Below are positions 53,674 to 63,054 of a stretch of 64,000 nt of DNA, in pieces; the stretch's first letter is position 1, and every line of letters starts with the position of its first letter. Source of the DNA: SB11 sp035906255 (lineage in GTDB: Bacteria > Bacteroidota > Bacteroidia > UBA8524); contig JAMIFM010000011.1 in NCBI GenBank assembly GCA_035906255.1, positions 62,001 to 126,000 of the forward strand, read 5' to 3'. The notes below the pieces were generated by a model, which was not told where the DNA came from, made no database searches, and worked only from the letters and a program-made list of their open reading frames with translations. Both the position numbers and the translations under genes were made by a program.

Positions 53674-55074
53674 ATGAAGATTGAGTTTTATGGGGCGGCG
53701 CAGGTGGTAACCGGCACCAAACATCTAATTACCACCAACAACGGAAAAAAAATCTTACTTGATTGCGGCCTTTTTCAGGGCAGCGACCAAGATAGTAATT
53801 ATATGAACCGCCATTTTGGGTTTACTCCCCATGAAGTGGATTGTGTAATTCTTTCTCATGCACATATTGACCATAGCGGGTTATTACCCCGCCTTGTGGC
53901 CGAAGGATTTAACGGCCCCATTTACGCCACACCTGCTACTAAATCGCTGTGTGAGATTATGTTGTTGGATAGTGCCCACATACAGGAAATGGATGTAAAG
54001 TTTGTGAACCAACGACGCAAAAAAAGAGGTGAGGAATTGCTTGACCCTTTGTATGACGAAACGGATGTTTATAAGGTATTGGACTTGTTTGTGAATGTTC
54101 CTTACCGTACTGAATATACTATTGATGATGAGGTGAGTTTCCATTTTACCGATGCAGGCCATATTATTGGCAGTGCAGCCGTTCACCTTAGTATTAAAGA
54201 AGACCGTGAAATAAAACTGACTTTTACGGGAGATATTGGCCGACCCGGGGATATGATATTACGCTCGCCCGAATCGTTTAGGCAAGCTGATTACATACTT
54301 TGTGAAAGCACGTATGGCGACCGTTTACACGAACCTGCTACCGATACCCGCAACAACTTACTGAAAGTAGTGCGCGAAACCTGTGTTGAAAGAGGCGGAA
54401 AGTTGGTGATACCCGCATTTAGCGTTGACCGTACCCAAGAGCTTATTTACCAACTTGACCAATTGAGCAGCGAGGGTTTGCTACCCTCTATAAAAGTGTT
54501 TGTTGATAGCCCGTTATCGGTTAAGGCAACTATGGTAATGAAGGAGCACGATGAGTATTTTAACCCTGATATTTTAGAGTATATTGAAAAAGACGGGGAT
54601 GCTTTTGGTTTCCCTAACCTGCACTACATCTCAAAGGTTGAAGAATCAAAAAAAATAAACGACCTAAAAGAACCTTGCATCATAATTTCAGCTTCAGGTA
54701 TGGCCGAAGCAGGTAGGATAAAGCACCACATTGCAAATACTATCGGCGATTCAAAAAACACCATCCTTATTGTAGGGTACAGCTCGCCCAGCAGCTTGGG
54801 CGGTGCCATCCGCAGGGGTGAGAAAATAGTGCGGATTTTTGGTGAAGAATACCAAGTGAATGCTCATGTAGAAGTGATGGATTCTTTCAGTGCCCACGCT
54901 GATTATAAAGAAATTCTTGAGTATTTGGGCAGTCAGAACCCCGCCATGGTGCGTAAGATGTTTTTAGTGCACGGTGATTTAGATGCGCAAGAAGCTCTTA
55001 AAGAACGTCTTTTGGCTAAAGGGTTTATGAATATTGAAATACCCGAAATGGGTGAGGAATTTGAATTGAATTAG
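53674..55074 (+). CDS. Beta-CASP metallo-beta-lactamase nuclease (CPSF/RNase J-like)
   Basis: The 466 residues contain the metallo-beta-lactamase zinc motif HAHIDH (H62, H64, D66, H67) in VILSHAHIDHSGLLPRL. The later motifs are GHIIGSAAVHL, ESTYGDRLHEP and IIISASGMAEAGR, with the beta-CASP insertion and the RNA-specificity domain ending in FLVHGDLDAQEALKERL. This group resembles the archaeal/bacterial CPSF73-type RNA nucleases that cleave or trim RNA with two zinc ions. No signal peptide is present, so it is cytoplasmic. It is a single gene followed by the convergent DUF2490 gene. Confidence 0.93.
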   Translation: MKIEFYGAAQVVTGTKHLITTNNGKKILLDCGLFQGSDQDSNYMNRHFGFTPHEVDCVILSHAHIDHSGLLPRLVAEGFNGPIYATPATKSLCEIMLLDSAHIQEMDVKFVNQRRKKRGEELLDPLYDETDVYKVLDLFVNVPYRTEYTIDDEVSFHFTDAGHIIGSAAVHLSIKEDREIKLTFTGDIGRPGDMILRSPESFRQADYILCESTYGDRLHEPATDTRNNLLKVVRETCVERGGKLVIPAFSVDRTQELIYQLDQLSSEGLLPSIKVFVDSPLSVKATMVMKEHDEYFNPDILEYIEKDGDAFGFPNLHYISKVEESKKINDLKEPCIIISASGMAEAGRIKHHIANTIGDSKNTILIVGYSSPSSLGGAIRRGEKIVRIFGEEYQVNAHVEVMDSFSAHADYKEILEYLGSQNPAMVRKMFLVHGDLDAQEALKERLLAKGFMNIEIPEMGEEFELN

Positions 55075-55084
55075 TACGCACTAA

Positions 55085-55837
55085 TTACATACTTCCTATC
55101 ATACAAGGTACATAACTTGTTTTAGGGCTTTCTTTCTGTTTTTGTAATCCATTGTCTTTTATCTCAAATTGTAGTGAGATAAAGAAGTAATCGTGGTCTT
55201 TTTTGCTTGTCAGCTTATAATCAAACTGGTTTATGTACCCCACCTGCATGGTTACCATTGCATTTGGCCTGTAGCTAAACCCTGAAAAGAAACGATTACG
55301 CTCAAAAAACGGCTCTTTGTTGGTTAAAAACAACTCACTGCTAACCCCCACCATAAAAGGCTGCACATTGTTTTTGGCTTTCCCGAAAGGATACATTACC
55401 CCACCCCTAAACCTAAAACGGTATCGCAAACCCGCATCGCTTATCCTGCGTTCAGCACGGTAACGGTGTTCAATCCTAAACTTACCTACTGTTTGTGTAG
55501 CCACCACTTGCGGCCAAATACGATACTCATCGTTATTTTTTGGTACAACAAAATTACCGCCTTCCTTATAGGTATCATAATCACCCATAGCTAACGATAC
55601 CATCAAACCGGGGTTCACGTGGTAATTTATACCCCCTTTGTATTCGTAATAATTATAGTGGGTATAAAAGCGCAACGAGCGTATTTGAGCCTCGCCGAAC
55701 AAACTTATTTTATCAGTTAAGAAAAAACGGACATGGGTCATATTCCAGCTCCCTACTTCCCTTGTTTGGGCAGTAACCGAAAAACAACAAATCAGGCTGC
55801 AAAGCAGTGTCATTGTTAGCCTCTTGTATGATTTCAA
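55085..55837 (-). CDS. DUF2490 outer-membrane beta-barrel protein
   Basis: The frame opens with TTG at 55837, which gives a good signal peptide (MKSYKRLTMTLLCSLICCFSVTAQ); the ATG at 55813 would lack the positively charged start. The 250 residues have the DUF2490 features REVGSWNMTHVRFFLTDKISLFGEAQ and FRIEHRYRAERRISDAGLRYRFRFRGGVMYP, and a barrel pattern with strands to the C-terminus. The protein is likely in the outer membrane; its function is unknown. It is convergent with the beta-CASP gene, with 10 bases between. Confidence 0.88.
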   Translation of the reverse strand: MKSYKRLTMTLLCSLICCFSVTAQTREVGSWNMTHVRFFLTDKISLFGEAQIRSLRFYTHYNYYEYKGGINYHVNPGLMVSLAMGDYDTYKEGGNFVVPKNNDEYRIWPQVVATQTVGKFRIEHRYRAERRISDAGLRYRFRFRGGVMYPFGKAKNNVQPFMVGVSSELFLTNKEPFFERNRFFSGFSYRPNAMVTMQVGYINQFDYKLTSKKDHDYFFISLQFEIKDNGLQKQKESPKTSYVPCMIGSM

Positions 55838-55922
55838 GCAGTTTTAATGTTAATAATTCGCTTGCAAATTATTATCAAATTATTACCGAATTGTTAACAA
55901 GTAGAATCTTTAGGGTAGATTT

Positions 55923-57440
55923 TTAGAACGGAGGCATATCGTCAAAATCGTCGTTATTCATTTTAGATTGCAGAGTAATAGAACGTACTCCGGGGTCTTC
56001 GCTAAATCCAAAATCAGTACCCCCCATTGGCATGCTCATGGCATCAATATCCACAAAACGGGCAAACTCACCTTGAAAACGCACCCTAAAATCACCAATG
56101 GCACCGTGCCTGTGCTTGGCAAGCATTACCTCGGCAAGTCCTTGGGTAGGCATCCCGTCTTCAAACTCTGTTATTTGATAGTATTCGGGTCGGTACAAAA
56201 ACATTACCATATCCGCGTCCTGCTCAATAGAGCCCGATTCCCTCAAATCGCTCAACATCGGTTTCTTATTCCCGCCCCTTGTTTCCACCGCACGGCTAAG
56301 CTGTGCAAGGGCAATTACAGGTACATGCAATTCTTTAGCAAGTCCTTTTAGCGAGCGCGATATGTAACCAATTTCCTGTTCACGGTTTCCTTGCTGCCCC
56401 TTGCTGTCTTCTCCCCTCATCAGCTGCAAGTAATCTATAATAATCATATCAATACCTTGCTGGGCTTTCAATCTTCGGCATTTGGCCTTCAACTCAAATA
56501 CCGATATACCCGGTGTATCATCAATAAATATTTTGGCATTGGCCAACTTACCTATTTTGTTATTTAACCTATCCCATTCTTGCGCGGTCAAATTACCGCT
56601 ACGCATTTTTTGGCTAATGATTTCAGTTTCACCCGATATCAAACGAGTGACCAGCTGTTCACCACTCATCTCTAACGAGAATACGGCAATAGATTTTGCA
56701 AAATCAACGGCTGCGTTACGGGCAACTGAAAGTGCAAAAGCTGTTTTACCCATACCGGGACGAGCGGCAAGAATAATCAAATCCGATTTTTGCCAACCGC
56801 TGGTTTCCCTATCCAACTCTACAAAGCCTGATGGAATACCCGTTAACGTATTTTCGTGGTCTTTTATACTTTCAAGGTTCTTAATGGCCTTTTTAAGCAA
56901 GTCGTCAATCTTCTCTACATCCCTGCTGATAGTACCCTCGCTCACTTCAAAAATCTTTTGTTGGGCGGTATCCAACAATCCCAGCGCATCAGCACCTTCT
57001 TCAAAGGCTTCATTCGTAATTTCGGTACTAATGCGTATTAACTCACGTTGTATGTGCTTTTCTGAAATGATACGGGCGTGGTACTCAACGTTAGCTGCCG
57101 ATGATACCCTGTTAGTAAGCTGTGTAATGTAGTATGCGCCACCTACTGCCTCTAATTCGCCTGCTTTGCGTAGTTCGGCAGTAACAGTTAGAATATCAAT
57201 AGGCTCACCCCTTTCAAACAAACCCTTGCACACATTAAAAATGGTTTGGTGCCTTGGCTCATAAAACGCTTCGGGCTTAAGAATTTCTAACACCGCAGTA
57301 TAGGCGTTTTTCTCCAGCATCATAGCACCCAATACTGCTTCTTCCAAATCAGGGGCTTGGGGCGGAATTTTGCCTGCGGGGATAAAATCTTCGTTTCCTA
57401 AACGCTTATTAGTTCTTCGGGTAGTTGTTTGTTTTGCCAT
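55923..57440 (-). CDS. dnaB: Replicative DNA helicase DnaB
   Basis: DnaB is the hexameric helicase that unwinds DNA at the fork and recruits the primase. The start is the ATG at 57440, two codons after a GTG. The 505 residues have the N-terminal helical domain (PPQAPDLEEAVLGAMMLEKNAY, LTNRVSSAANVEYHARIISEKHIQREL) and the RecA-like ATPase with Walker A ARPGMGKT (226-233), then MIIIDYLQLMRG and RGGNKKPMLSDLRESGSIEQDADMVMFLYRPEYY. No intein is present. It is a single gene; a 320-base spacer with promoter precedes it. Confidence 0.97.
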   Translation of the reverse strand: MAKQTTTRRTNKRLGNEDFIPAGKIPPQAPDLEEAVLGAMMLEKNAYTAVLEILKPEAFYEPRHQTIFNVCKGLFERGEPIDILTVTAELRKAGELEAVGGAYYITQLTNRVSSAANVEYHARIISEKHIQRELIRISTEITNEAFEEGADALGLLDTAQQKIFEVSEGTISRDVEKIDDLLKKAIKNLESIKDHENTLTGIPSGFVELDRETSGWQKSDLIILAARPGMGKTAFALSVARNAAVDFAKSIAVFSLEMSGEQLVTRLISGETEIISQKMRSGNLTAQEWDRLNNKIGKLANAKIFIDDTPGISVFELKAKCRRLKAQQGIDMIIIDYLQLMRGEDSKGQQGNREQEIGYISRSLKGLAKELHVPVIALAQLSRAVETRGGNKKPMLSDLRESGSIEQDADMVMFLYRPEYYQITEFEDGMPTQGLAEVMLAKHRHGAIGDFRVRFQGEFARFVDIDAMSMPMGGTDFGFSEDPGVRSITLQSKMNNDDFDDMPPF

Positions 57441-57766
57441 ACTCACACAGCCATTTTCAAAAAATGGGGTACGAAGATAGTGCGGGGGTATTAATGTAGC
57501 CGACTAAACTTGTAATTTTCGCAGAACCCATTGAACAGAATAGGGATAAAAATTAAACGAAGGTTAGGGGTAGTTTATTCACCCCACACTTAAAATATGT
57601 TTATTTTTTGTGTATAAGTAGCTGTTAGCCATCCATTACAGGCGGCAACTCGTGCAAAACCTGTAAAAAACAAGGTTTAAACATCGGCTGTAAGCACCGT
57701 TATTGCCATAAAGCAACAAAAGCAGCCTTTGTGACTGCTTTTGTTTGGCACGGCGTGTTACAGCCC
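57441..57766. other. Intergenic spacer of about 320 bases
   Basis: It holds the dnaB promoter region and the terminator of the VWA gene. A small hairpin aaaacct...aggttt lies around 57656-57678. No gene or RNA is supported beyond these. Confidence 0.45.
57715..57745. terminator. Bidirectional terminator after the VWA gene
   Basis: aacaaaagcag (57715-57725) pairs with ctgcttttgtt (57735-57745) around a 9-base loop. The stem has A/T runs on both sides. Confidence 0.8.
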
Positions 57767-59218
57767 TTATTTCTTTTTCTTCATTTTATAGTTTTCTTCT
57801 TTCTTGCTTTTTTGAAGTTGTTTGCGCTCTTCAACACCTTTATGCTCAATATCTTTTATATCGTTAGCATATCCCCTGTTTAAAGAATCAGTTACCAGCA
57901 TTTCTTTATTAACATTAACTACCCCCGACATTTGTTGTATATAAGTAGTGTTTTCTATCATTAGCGAACGGGCATTGCTGTAATTACCCAAATCAACCTC
58001 ACGCATGGCCATTTCCATACGGCGGTTGGCTTCAAAAACCACTATTTGTTGTAATACAGTCTCGTTGTTGTGTGTTCGGTATTGTTCATAATCGCGGGTA
58101 GCCATGCGTATCTCAGCACTTTTCAGTTCAACCCTCTCTCCTGTTTGGGCATCGTCGTATTTCAGCAGAGTTGCAAACGTTAGCGGTGTTTCGGTTTTAT
58201 CCTTTACTGAAAACTTAACCAATACCCCTTTGGTTTCTTCTGAATATATATCCCTAAAGTTAACAAGCACTTTGTTGCCCTTTAACTCGTATTTGTAACC
58301 AAACACGTAATCCAATGTTGCTCCCTCAGGCAATTCAATTTCCATTACCGCATTTTGAGCCACAACATTCAATAATCCCATCAACTCTTTTTGAAATATT
58401 TGAGGGATTTTATCAGGGGCATCAATAAAGTAATAGTTACCGCTGCCATACTCGGCCATACCTGTCATTAAATCCTCATTGTAATCCGTTCCCACACCAA
58501 ACGTTGATAACGAAATACCGTGCTCAAGGTTACGGTCGCGGGTAATTTTTTGCAACTGTGCGGTATCAGTAATGCCCACATTGGCCAACCCGTCTGAAAG
58601 CAATAAAACACGGTTCACGCACTCTTTGCGAAATGTTGACTTTACCTGTGCATACCCCTCTAAAGTACCGCCACTAAGATTGGTACTACCATTAGAATAC
58701 ACACGGTCAATCTTGGCTTTAATACTTGTTTTATCGGTAACTTTTGCTGATGAATGAACGATAGTGACCATATCGTCATAAGCGATTATTGATAGATAAT
58801 CTTCACTGCTAAGGTTATCAACCACAAACTTTGCTGCTTGAAGCACATACGACATTTTATCTCCGCTCATAGAGCCGCTGCGGTCAAGCACTAACGCAAT
58901 ATTAAGCGGTAGCCGTGTACTGTTTTCCTGTACAAATTTTCCTGCTTTTGCTTCAAGGTATAAGTAACCTGTTTTGCGGGCACTATCTATAAAATAATAG
59001 GGATTATCCAAACCGGTAGTGTACGTAATAAGCCCTTTGGTTTGAACTGTTGATTTGCCAAGAAATACATTGGTATCAGGCGGAATAAAATGCGCGGGTT
59101 GAAGTTGAGTTTGTTTTTGATTGGTTTTAGGGGTTGAATAATTGAACCCGAAAGTGCATACAACAAGCCCTATAATGACAATGATGCTTAATGATTGGGT
59201 AAATTTTAATGTTTTCAT
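57767..59218 (-). CDS. VWA-domain exported protein
   Basis: The start at 59218 (MKTLKFTQSLSIIVIIGLVVCTFGF) gives 483 residues with a signal peptide or anchor. The von Willebrand A domain (about 105-290) has the metal site DRSGSMSG (D112, S114, S116), then the second Asp in STNLSGGTLEGY and LLLSDGLANVG. The C-terminal part (290-440) is a beta-rich domain (YVFGYKYELKGNKVLVNF) and the end is basic (KEENYKMKKKK). VWA proteins use the metal to bind protein partners, often in envelope complexes; the partner is unknown. No neighbouring MoxR ATPase is present. A terminator follows. Confidence 0.88.
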   Translation of the reverse strand: MKTLKFTQSLSIIVIIGLVVCTFGFNYSTPKTNQKQTQLQPAHFIPPDTNVFLGKSTVQTKGLITYTTGLDNPYYFIDSARKTGYLYLEAKAGKFVQENSTRLPLNIALVLDRSGSMSGDKMSYVLQAAKFVVDNLSSEDYLSIIAYDDMVTIVHSSAKVTDKTSIKAKIDRVYSNGSTNLSGGTLEGYAQVKSTFRKECVNRVLLLSDGLANVGITDTAQLQKITRDRNLEHGISLSTFGVGTDYNEDLMTGMAEYGSGNYYFIDAPDKIPQIFQKELMGLLNVVAQNAVMEIELPEGATLDYVFGYKYELKGNKVLVNFRDIYSEETKGVLVKFSVKDKTETPLTFATLLKYDDAQTGERVELKSAEIRMATRDYEQYRTHNNETVLQQIVVFEANRRMEMAMREVDLGNYSNARSLMIENTTYIQQMSGVVNVNKEMLVTDSLNRGYANDIKDIEHKGVEERKQLQKSKKEENYKMKKKK

Positions 59219-59316
59219 AAAATCAAACAACAAGTAGGTTAACTGTTGTGAGAACGCAGTTGAAAAGAAAAAAGTATTACACTATTAGATAACTCGACGA
59301 AAATGCAATTTACTAA

Positions 59317-60693
59317 CTAATTAAACACTACCATTTTAGCGGTTGGATTGCGTCGCAGGTATGAATTAACTATTAACTCAGAATCTATCGTGGCTTTGCA
59401 AGGTTTTATATAGTCTTCCAACTCATCGGGGGTAACTAACGGGGCATCTTTGGTAATAAATCCATATCCCCTAAAGGTGCCTTTACTCACATATATCACA
59501 GCATACTCGTTGGTGCGGCGACCTTTGCCCAACAAAGCAAAGCTGGGCTTGTACTCATCCAATTGGTCTATAAACTCCTGCACCCTTCCGTTATATTCTT
59601 CAACACTTTGGATTTTGCGGCAGTTGCCCGTACAATGTTTGGTGATAACAGGATTGCAGCTCTCGTTTTCTGATGTATCAATGGCGCACAACTTGGGGCA
59701 CAGCTGATACTCATCGGTCTTTGTAAGTAAAAAATGTCGGGCTTCTGCCTGTGTAGAAAAACGCATCAGTGGTTTACCGCCACGCCTTATGTAATCTATC
59801 CCTAAACGAATATGCCCTTTACGGTCGGTGTAATCAAACAAGCCCCATGCAAATTTTATCTTCTTTTGGGCACGGTTATACTTAGGCCAGTGTTTTTTAA
59901 TTTCTTGCTCTTCAAGCAATAAGGCCACCAGCTCGTTTCCGCACTCCTCGTAGCTTATATGGGCTATTTCTTTCAAAAAACCTTGGCGGGTTTCTTGGGT
60001 TATTTTGCCTGAAAAGTGCTGCCCTACCCTTTTTTTAATATTATTAGCTTTGCCTACATATATTACTTCGCTCTTTTCGTTCATCAGGTAATATACGCCC
60101 GTAGTCATAGGCAGTGCATCAAACTCTTCGCGGTTCAGGTGTGCAGGCAACCTAAATTCTCCCGCATTACCTTTCAGCGATTTTTGTATTACCCCGTCTT
60201 TATCGTTTTGCAGCAATTGCTTAAACACCTCAACGGTGGCCATGGTATCGGCACCTGCACGGTGTTTTACGGTTTGTACAACTCCCAACTCTTTACACAA
60301 CGAGGAAAGACTATATGACTGAAAACCGGGAAATATTTTGCGCGAAAGGCGGACGGTACATAATTTTTTAGCATCCCAGTTATATCCCTCATCAGCCAAT
60401 TGGTTGCGCACAAACGAGTAATCAAAGTTTACGTTGTGAGCAACAAACACGCATGGTTTCAGCATTTCATACACCTTTTCGGCAATATCGGCAAAGGGAG
60501 GGGCATCCTCCACCATTTCATTGCTAATTCCGGTAAGGGCTGTAATGTGTAACGGAATAGAGATACCGGGATTTACAAGGCTTTCAAACCAATCCACTAC
60601 CTCATTGCCGTCAAATACTGCAACGGCAATTTCGGTAATGCAGTGGTTTTGGGCAAAGCCCCCCGTAGTTTCTATATCTACTATTGCGTACAC
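59317..60693 (-). CDS. DEDDh exonuclease-GIY-YIG nuclease fusion
   Basis: The 458 residues join two nuclease domains. Residues 1-165 are a DnaQ-like DEDDh exonuclease: D6/E8 in VDIETTGG, D91 in VAHNVNFDYSF and H144/D149 in KHRAGADT. Residues about 195-275 are the GIY-YIG domain of the UvrC/Cho type: GVYYLM (199-204), IYVGKA (211-216), R222 and the catalytic Glu near 261. The remaining C-terminus carries Cys in LCPKLC and CNPVITKHC and may bind metal. Such fusions are known in Bacteroidota and may cut or trim damaged DNA. It is the last gene of the four-gene cluster, 23 bases after the DUF5131 gene. Confidence 0.92.
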   Translation of the reverse strand: MYAIVDIETTGGFAQNHCITEIAVAVFDGNEVVDWFESLVNPGISIPLHITALTGISNEMVEDAPPFADIAEKVYEMLKPCVFVAHNVNFDYSFVRNQLADEGYNWDAKKLCTVRLSRKIFPGFQSYSLSSLCKELGVVQTVKHRAGADTMATVEVFKQLLQNDKDGVIQKSLKGNAGEFRLPAHLNREEFDALPMTTGVYYLMNEKSEVIYVGKANNIKKRVGQHFSGKITQETRQGFLKEIAHISYEECGNELVALLLEEQEIKKHWPKYNRAQKKIKFAWGLFDYTDRKGHIRLGIDYIRRGGKPLMRFSTQAEARHFLLTKTDEYQLCPKLCAIDTSENESCNPVITKHCTGNCRKIQSVEEYNGRVQEFIDQLDEYKPSFALLGKGRRTNEYAVIYVSKGTFRGYGFITKDAPLVTPDELEDYIKPCKATIDSELIVNSYLRRNPTAKMVVFN

Positions 60694-60716
60694 GTGAATT
60701 GTAATTGATTCTTAGT

Positions 60717-61457
60717 TTAAGCGTAGATTAATTGATTAGCTAATATGCTTTCAACGTCTGGGTATTCATCGTAAGTCCTGCCATTAAGAATACGACCAGC
60801 TTTTTTCTTGTTTTTCCCCCCCCATTGCTTGAAGAAAAAAGCAACCTTCTGCTCTCTACATTGCCTTAATATATCCTGTACCCACTCTTCTTTCATAGGG
60901 CGAGATTTAAAGCCAGACTCGCCACCAACTATCACCCAATGGATACCTGTCAAATCCAAATTTGGTAATGGACCTATCAATGGCTCAATAGACAAAAACT
61001 TGATGCGCGCATCTGCGTGCCTAAGAAACTCTATTCTATCTAGTACTCTTTTATCTTCTACAGAAACACCCATCCAAATATTAGGTGTCCAATTCAAGAA
61101 TGGATTGTATTTAGCAAGAACCTCCCCTCTTTTGGTTAGTACTTGAAACGTATGTTGACCGCACTCGTTCATCACTCTAAAAACATCCTGAACATAACTT
61201 AATGGGACATCTTTATGAAACAAATCACTCATGGAATTAACAAAGACCCTTTTTGGTTTTTTCCATGTATAAGGAGTTTGTAAAGTATCAGGATGCAAGG
61301 TAAGTTCAAACCCGTTTTCATATTTCTCGATTCCCATGGCAGTAAGTCTGCGTGCCATTACCTCAGCATAGCAATATTTACAGCCTGCTGAAATCTTGTC
61401 GCACCCCGTTGTGGGATTCCATGTCATTTCTGTCCACTCAATACTTGATTCTGCCAT
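60717..61457 (-). CDS. DUF5131 (Gp37/Gp68-type) three-Cys protein
   Basis: The 246 residues match the phage Gp37/Gp68 or DUF5131 family. The N-terminal three-Cys motif C19-x6-C26-x2-C29 (NPTTGCDKISAGCKYCYA) is radical-SAM-like. Further landmarks are VNSMSDLFH, FQVLTKRGE, WMGVSVEDKRVLDRI, FLSIEPLIGP and WVIVGGESG. Its activity is not established; a cluster-binding role is possible. TcmP (three-Cys-motif partner) is named for its repeated occurrence beside this family, and here it is the immediate upstream gene with only one base between. A role in modification or defence is suspected. Confidence 0.9.
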   Translation of the reverse strand: MAESSIEWTEMTWNPTTGCDKISAGCKYCYAEVMARRLTAMGIEKYENGFELTLHPDTLQTPYTWKKPKRVFVNSMSDLFHKDVPLSYVQDVFRVMNECGQHTFQVLTKRGEVLAKYNPFLNWTPNIWMGVSVEDKRVLDRIEFLRHADARIKFLSIEPLIGPLPNLDLTGIHWVIVGGESGFKSRPMKEEWVQDILRQCREQKVAFFFKQWGGKNKKKAGRILNGRTYDEYPDVESILANQLIYA

Positions 61458-61458
61458 T

Positions 61459-62310
61459 CTATTTGTACTTAGGTCTTATTATATCATTGGCAATTTTTAA
61501 AGCGTTTTTATTATTAGTTGCCATTAGAAAATGATACATTGTTGAGTTTTTTGAGTTTCTTAATCTAAACGGTTTTGATACAAACTCAAACACCGTCAAC
61601 AATTTCTCCGTATAAAGAGAATGTATTTTTTCTATTGCGTTATTTTCTTTGTTGATGATTGATGTTTCTTCTCCAAATAAGTTGAATGATGTTGACGTTC
61701 TGTAAAACTTATCATATACCACTTTTTGCGGCACACCCAAAAAATTTTCTAATTTTTTCAACCACGCTTCACTAATATCTCCATTCTTTTTTAAAAGCCG
61801 ATTTGCCCCTACTCCTGTCGGAACCAAAATCCATAAATCAACCCCCAATCCCGTCAACTCCTCTAGTGATTTCCAGTTTATTTGCATTCCAAAAGGATCA
61901 ATAAAACAAAGTACCTTGTAAATCTCTTTCTTCTTACTTTTTTCTTTCAAGAAATTAGCCATTGCAACCAACTTTTCATTACAATCTTTTGAAACAACAT
62001 AGGCATTCTTAGTTGGAAAATCATTCTTGATTTTTAGTTCTAACGTTTTCGCTTTGGCTACATCTAATTCCACAAAATAATATATATCAAATGAGCACGG
62101 TTCATCAATAGATAAAATTTTGCTCGATGCCCCTTCAATGATTTCATCTTCCGTGCCTTCTTTTACAATTTCACCAGTACCGGCAAATCCATCAAAATAT
62201 ATTGTTTTCCAATAGGGACGTTCTTTCATGATTTGTAAATATGCCTTAGCGTAATCGTAGACTATTCTAATTTTTTGTCCAGTCCAGTCTCCTCCAAATT
62301 GATTCTTCAT
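61459..62310 (-). CDS. tcmP: Three-Cys-motif partner protein TcmP
   Basis: The 283 residues match the TcmP family. The fold looks like a methyltransferase: IYFDGFAGTGEI (DGFAGTG, 40-46) resembles the AdoMet motif I, FVELD (79-83) could be the acidic motif II, and CFIDPFGMQINW (DPFG, 138-141) resembles the catalytic D/N-P-P-F/Y motif. The gene is visibly more AT-rich than its neighbours, suggesting transfer. No target is known. It lies 24 bases after the S24 repressor gene and one base before DUF5131, so all are likely cotranscribed. Confidence 0.88.
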   Translation of the reverse strand: MKNQFGGDWTGQKIRIVYDYAKAYLQIMKERPYWKTIYFDGFAGTGEIVKEGTEDEIIEGASSKILSIDEPCSFDIYYFVELDVAKAKTLELKIKNDFPTKNAYVVSKDCNEKLVAMANFLKEKSKKKEIYKVLCFIDPFGMQINWKSLEELTGLGVDLWILVPTGVGANRLLKKNGDISEAWLKKLENFLGVPQKVVYDKFYRTSTSFNLFGEETSIINKENNAIEKIHSLYTEKLLTVFEFVSKPFRLRNSKNSTMYHFLMATNNKNALKIANDIIRPKYK

Positions 62311-62334
62311 GGTGCAATCAAAAGTAATTTAAGT

Positions 62335-63054
62335 CTAATCCCATGCAATATCGGCAAAACTCATGTTCATCACATACCGCCATACTTCTTTCACATTGCC
62401 TACTTCTACTTCAAACGGTTTGTATAATGGGTTTAGCGAGCATAACAACAACTTACCGTCAGCTTTTATGTGGTTATAGGCTGTTTTAAACACTACCCCT
62501 TCGTTTTCGGTAAGTATAATATACGATAGACCGTCCTTCACACGTGTCCAATCGTCCAAATACTCACCCACCACCCAACTTTTATCTTTTATGGGCAACA
62601 TACTATCACCATCTACCTGAAAAACGCGGTATTTCTTATCCCTGTCCAAAAAAGGCAAGTTGGCAAGCGGCAGTTCACCCACAAACTCAGGGTCAGCATA
62701 TCCGGCCAAATAACTGGCTTTTGCCCGTTGTGTAACTACCTCAATATTATCACGGTTCTCATTATTTACAGTGGTAGCCAGCACACGCAGCTTATTACCC
62801 TGCACGTAATAATCCATGCCCCTGTCAAGCTCACTCAATTGTTTTTCAGATAAACGCTCCAGCTCTACCTTTACCATCGTATCTATCGTAACATTATAGT
62901 ACTCCGAAAAGCGGATAAGCACTTCAAGGTCGGGTTGTATTTGCAGCTCATACCCTGCCAAACTCGAGCGGTTTAGCTTCACAGCATCCGCTACCTCTTG
63001 TTGGGTGCGGCCTTTGCGTTTTCTTAGCAGTTTTAAATTTTGGTGGATATACAT
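62335..63054 (-). CDS. XRE/S24 LexA-CI-like repressor
   Basis: The start at 63054 (MYIHQNLKLLRKRKGRTQQE) gives 239 residues; a longer frame from 63087 is unlikely. Residues 1-60 are a Cro/CI-type helix-turn-helix (TQQEVADAVKLNRSSLAGYE). Residues 110-239 are an S24 peptidase-like domain with the serine in VDGDSMLP (S151) and the general-base lysine in GVVFK (K190), so the LexA-type Ser-Lys dyad is intact. The position of the cleaved Ala-Gly bond appears to be Ala113-Ser114 (RAKASYLAGY), unlike typical relatives. It is the first gene of the cluster and probably controls it in response to DNA damage or phage. Confidence 0.9.
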   Translation of the reverse strand: MYIHQNLKLLRKRKGRTQQEVADAVKLNRSSLAGYELQIQPDLEVLIRFSEYYNVTIDTMVKVELERLSEKQLSELDRGMDYYVQGNKLRVLATTVNNENRDNIEVVTQRAKASYLAGYADPEFVGELPLANLPFLDRDKKYRVFQVDGDSMLPIKDKSWVVGEYLDDWTRVKDGLSYIILTENEGVVFKTAYNHIKADGKLLLCSLNPLYKPFEVEVGNVKEVWRYVMNMSFADIAWD

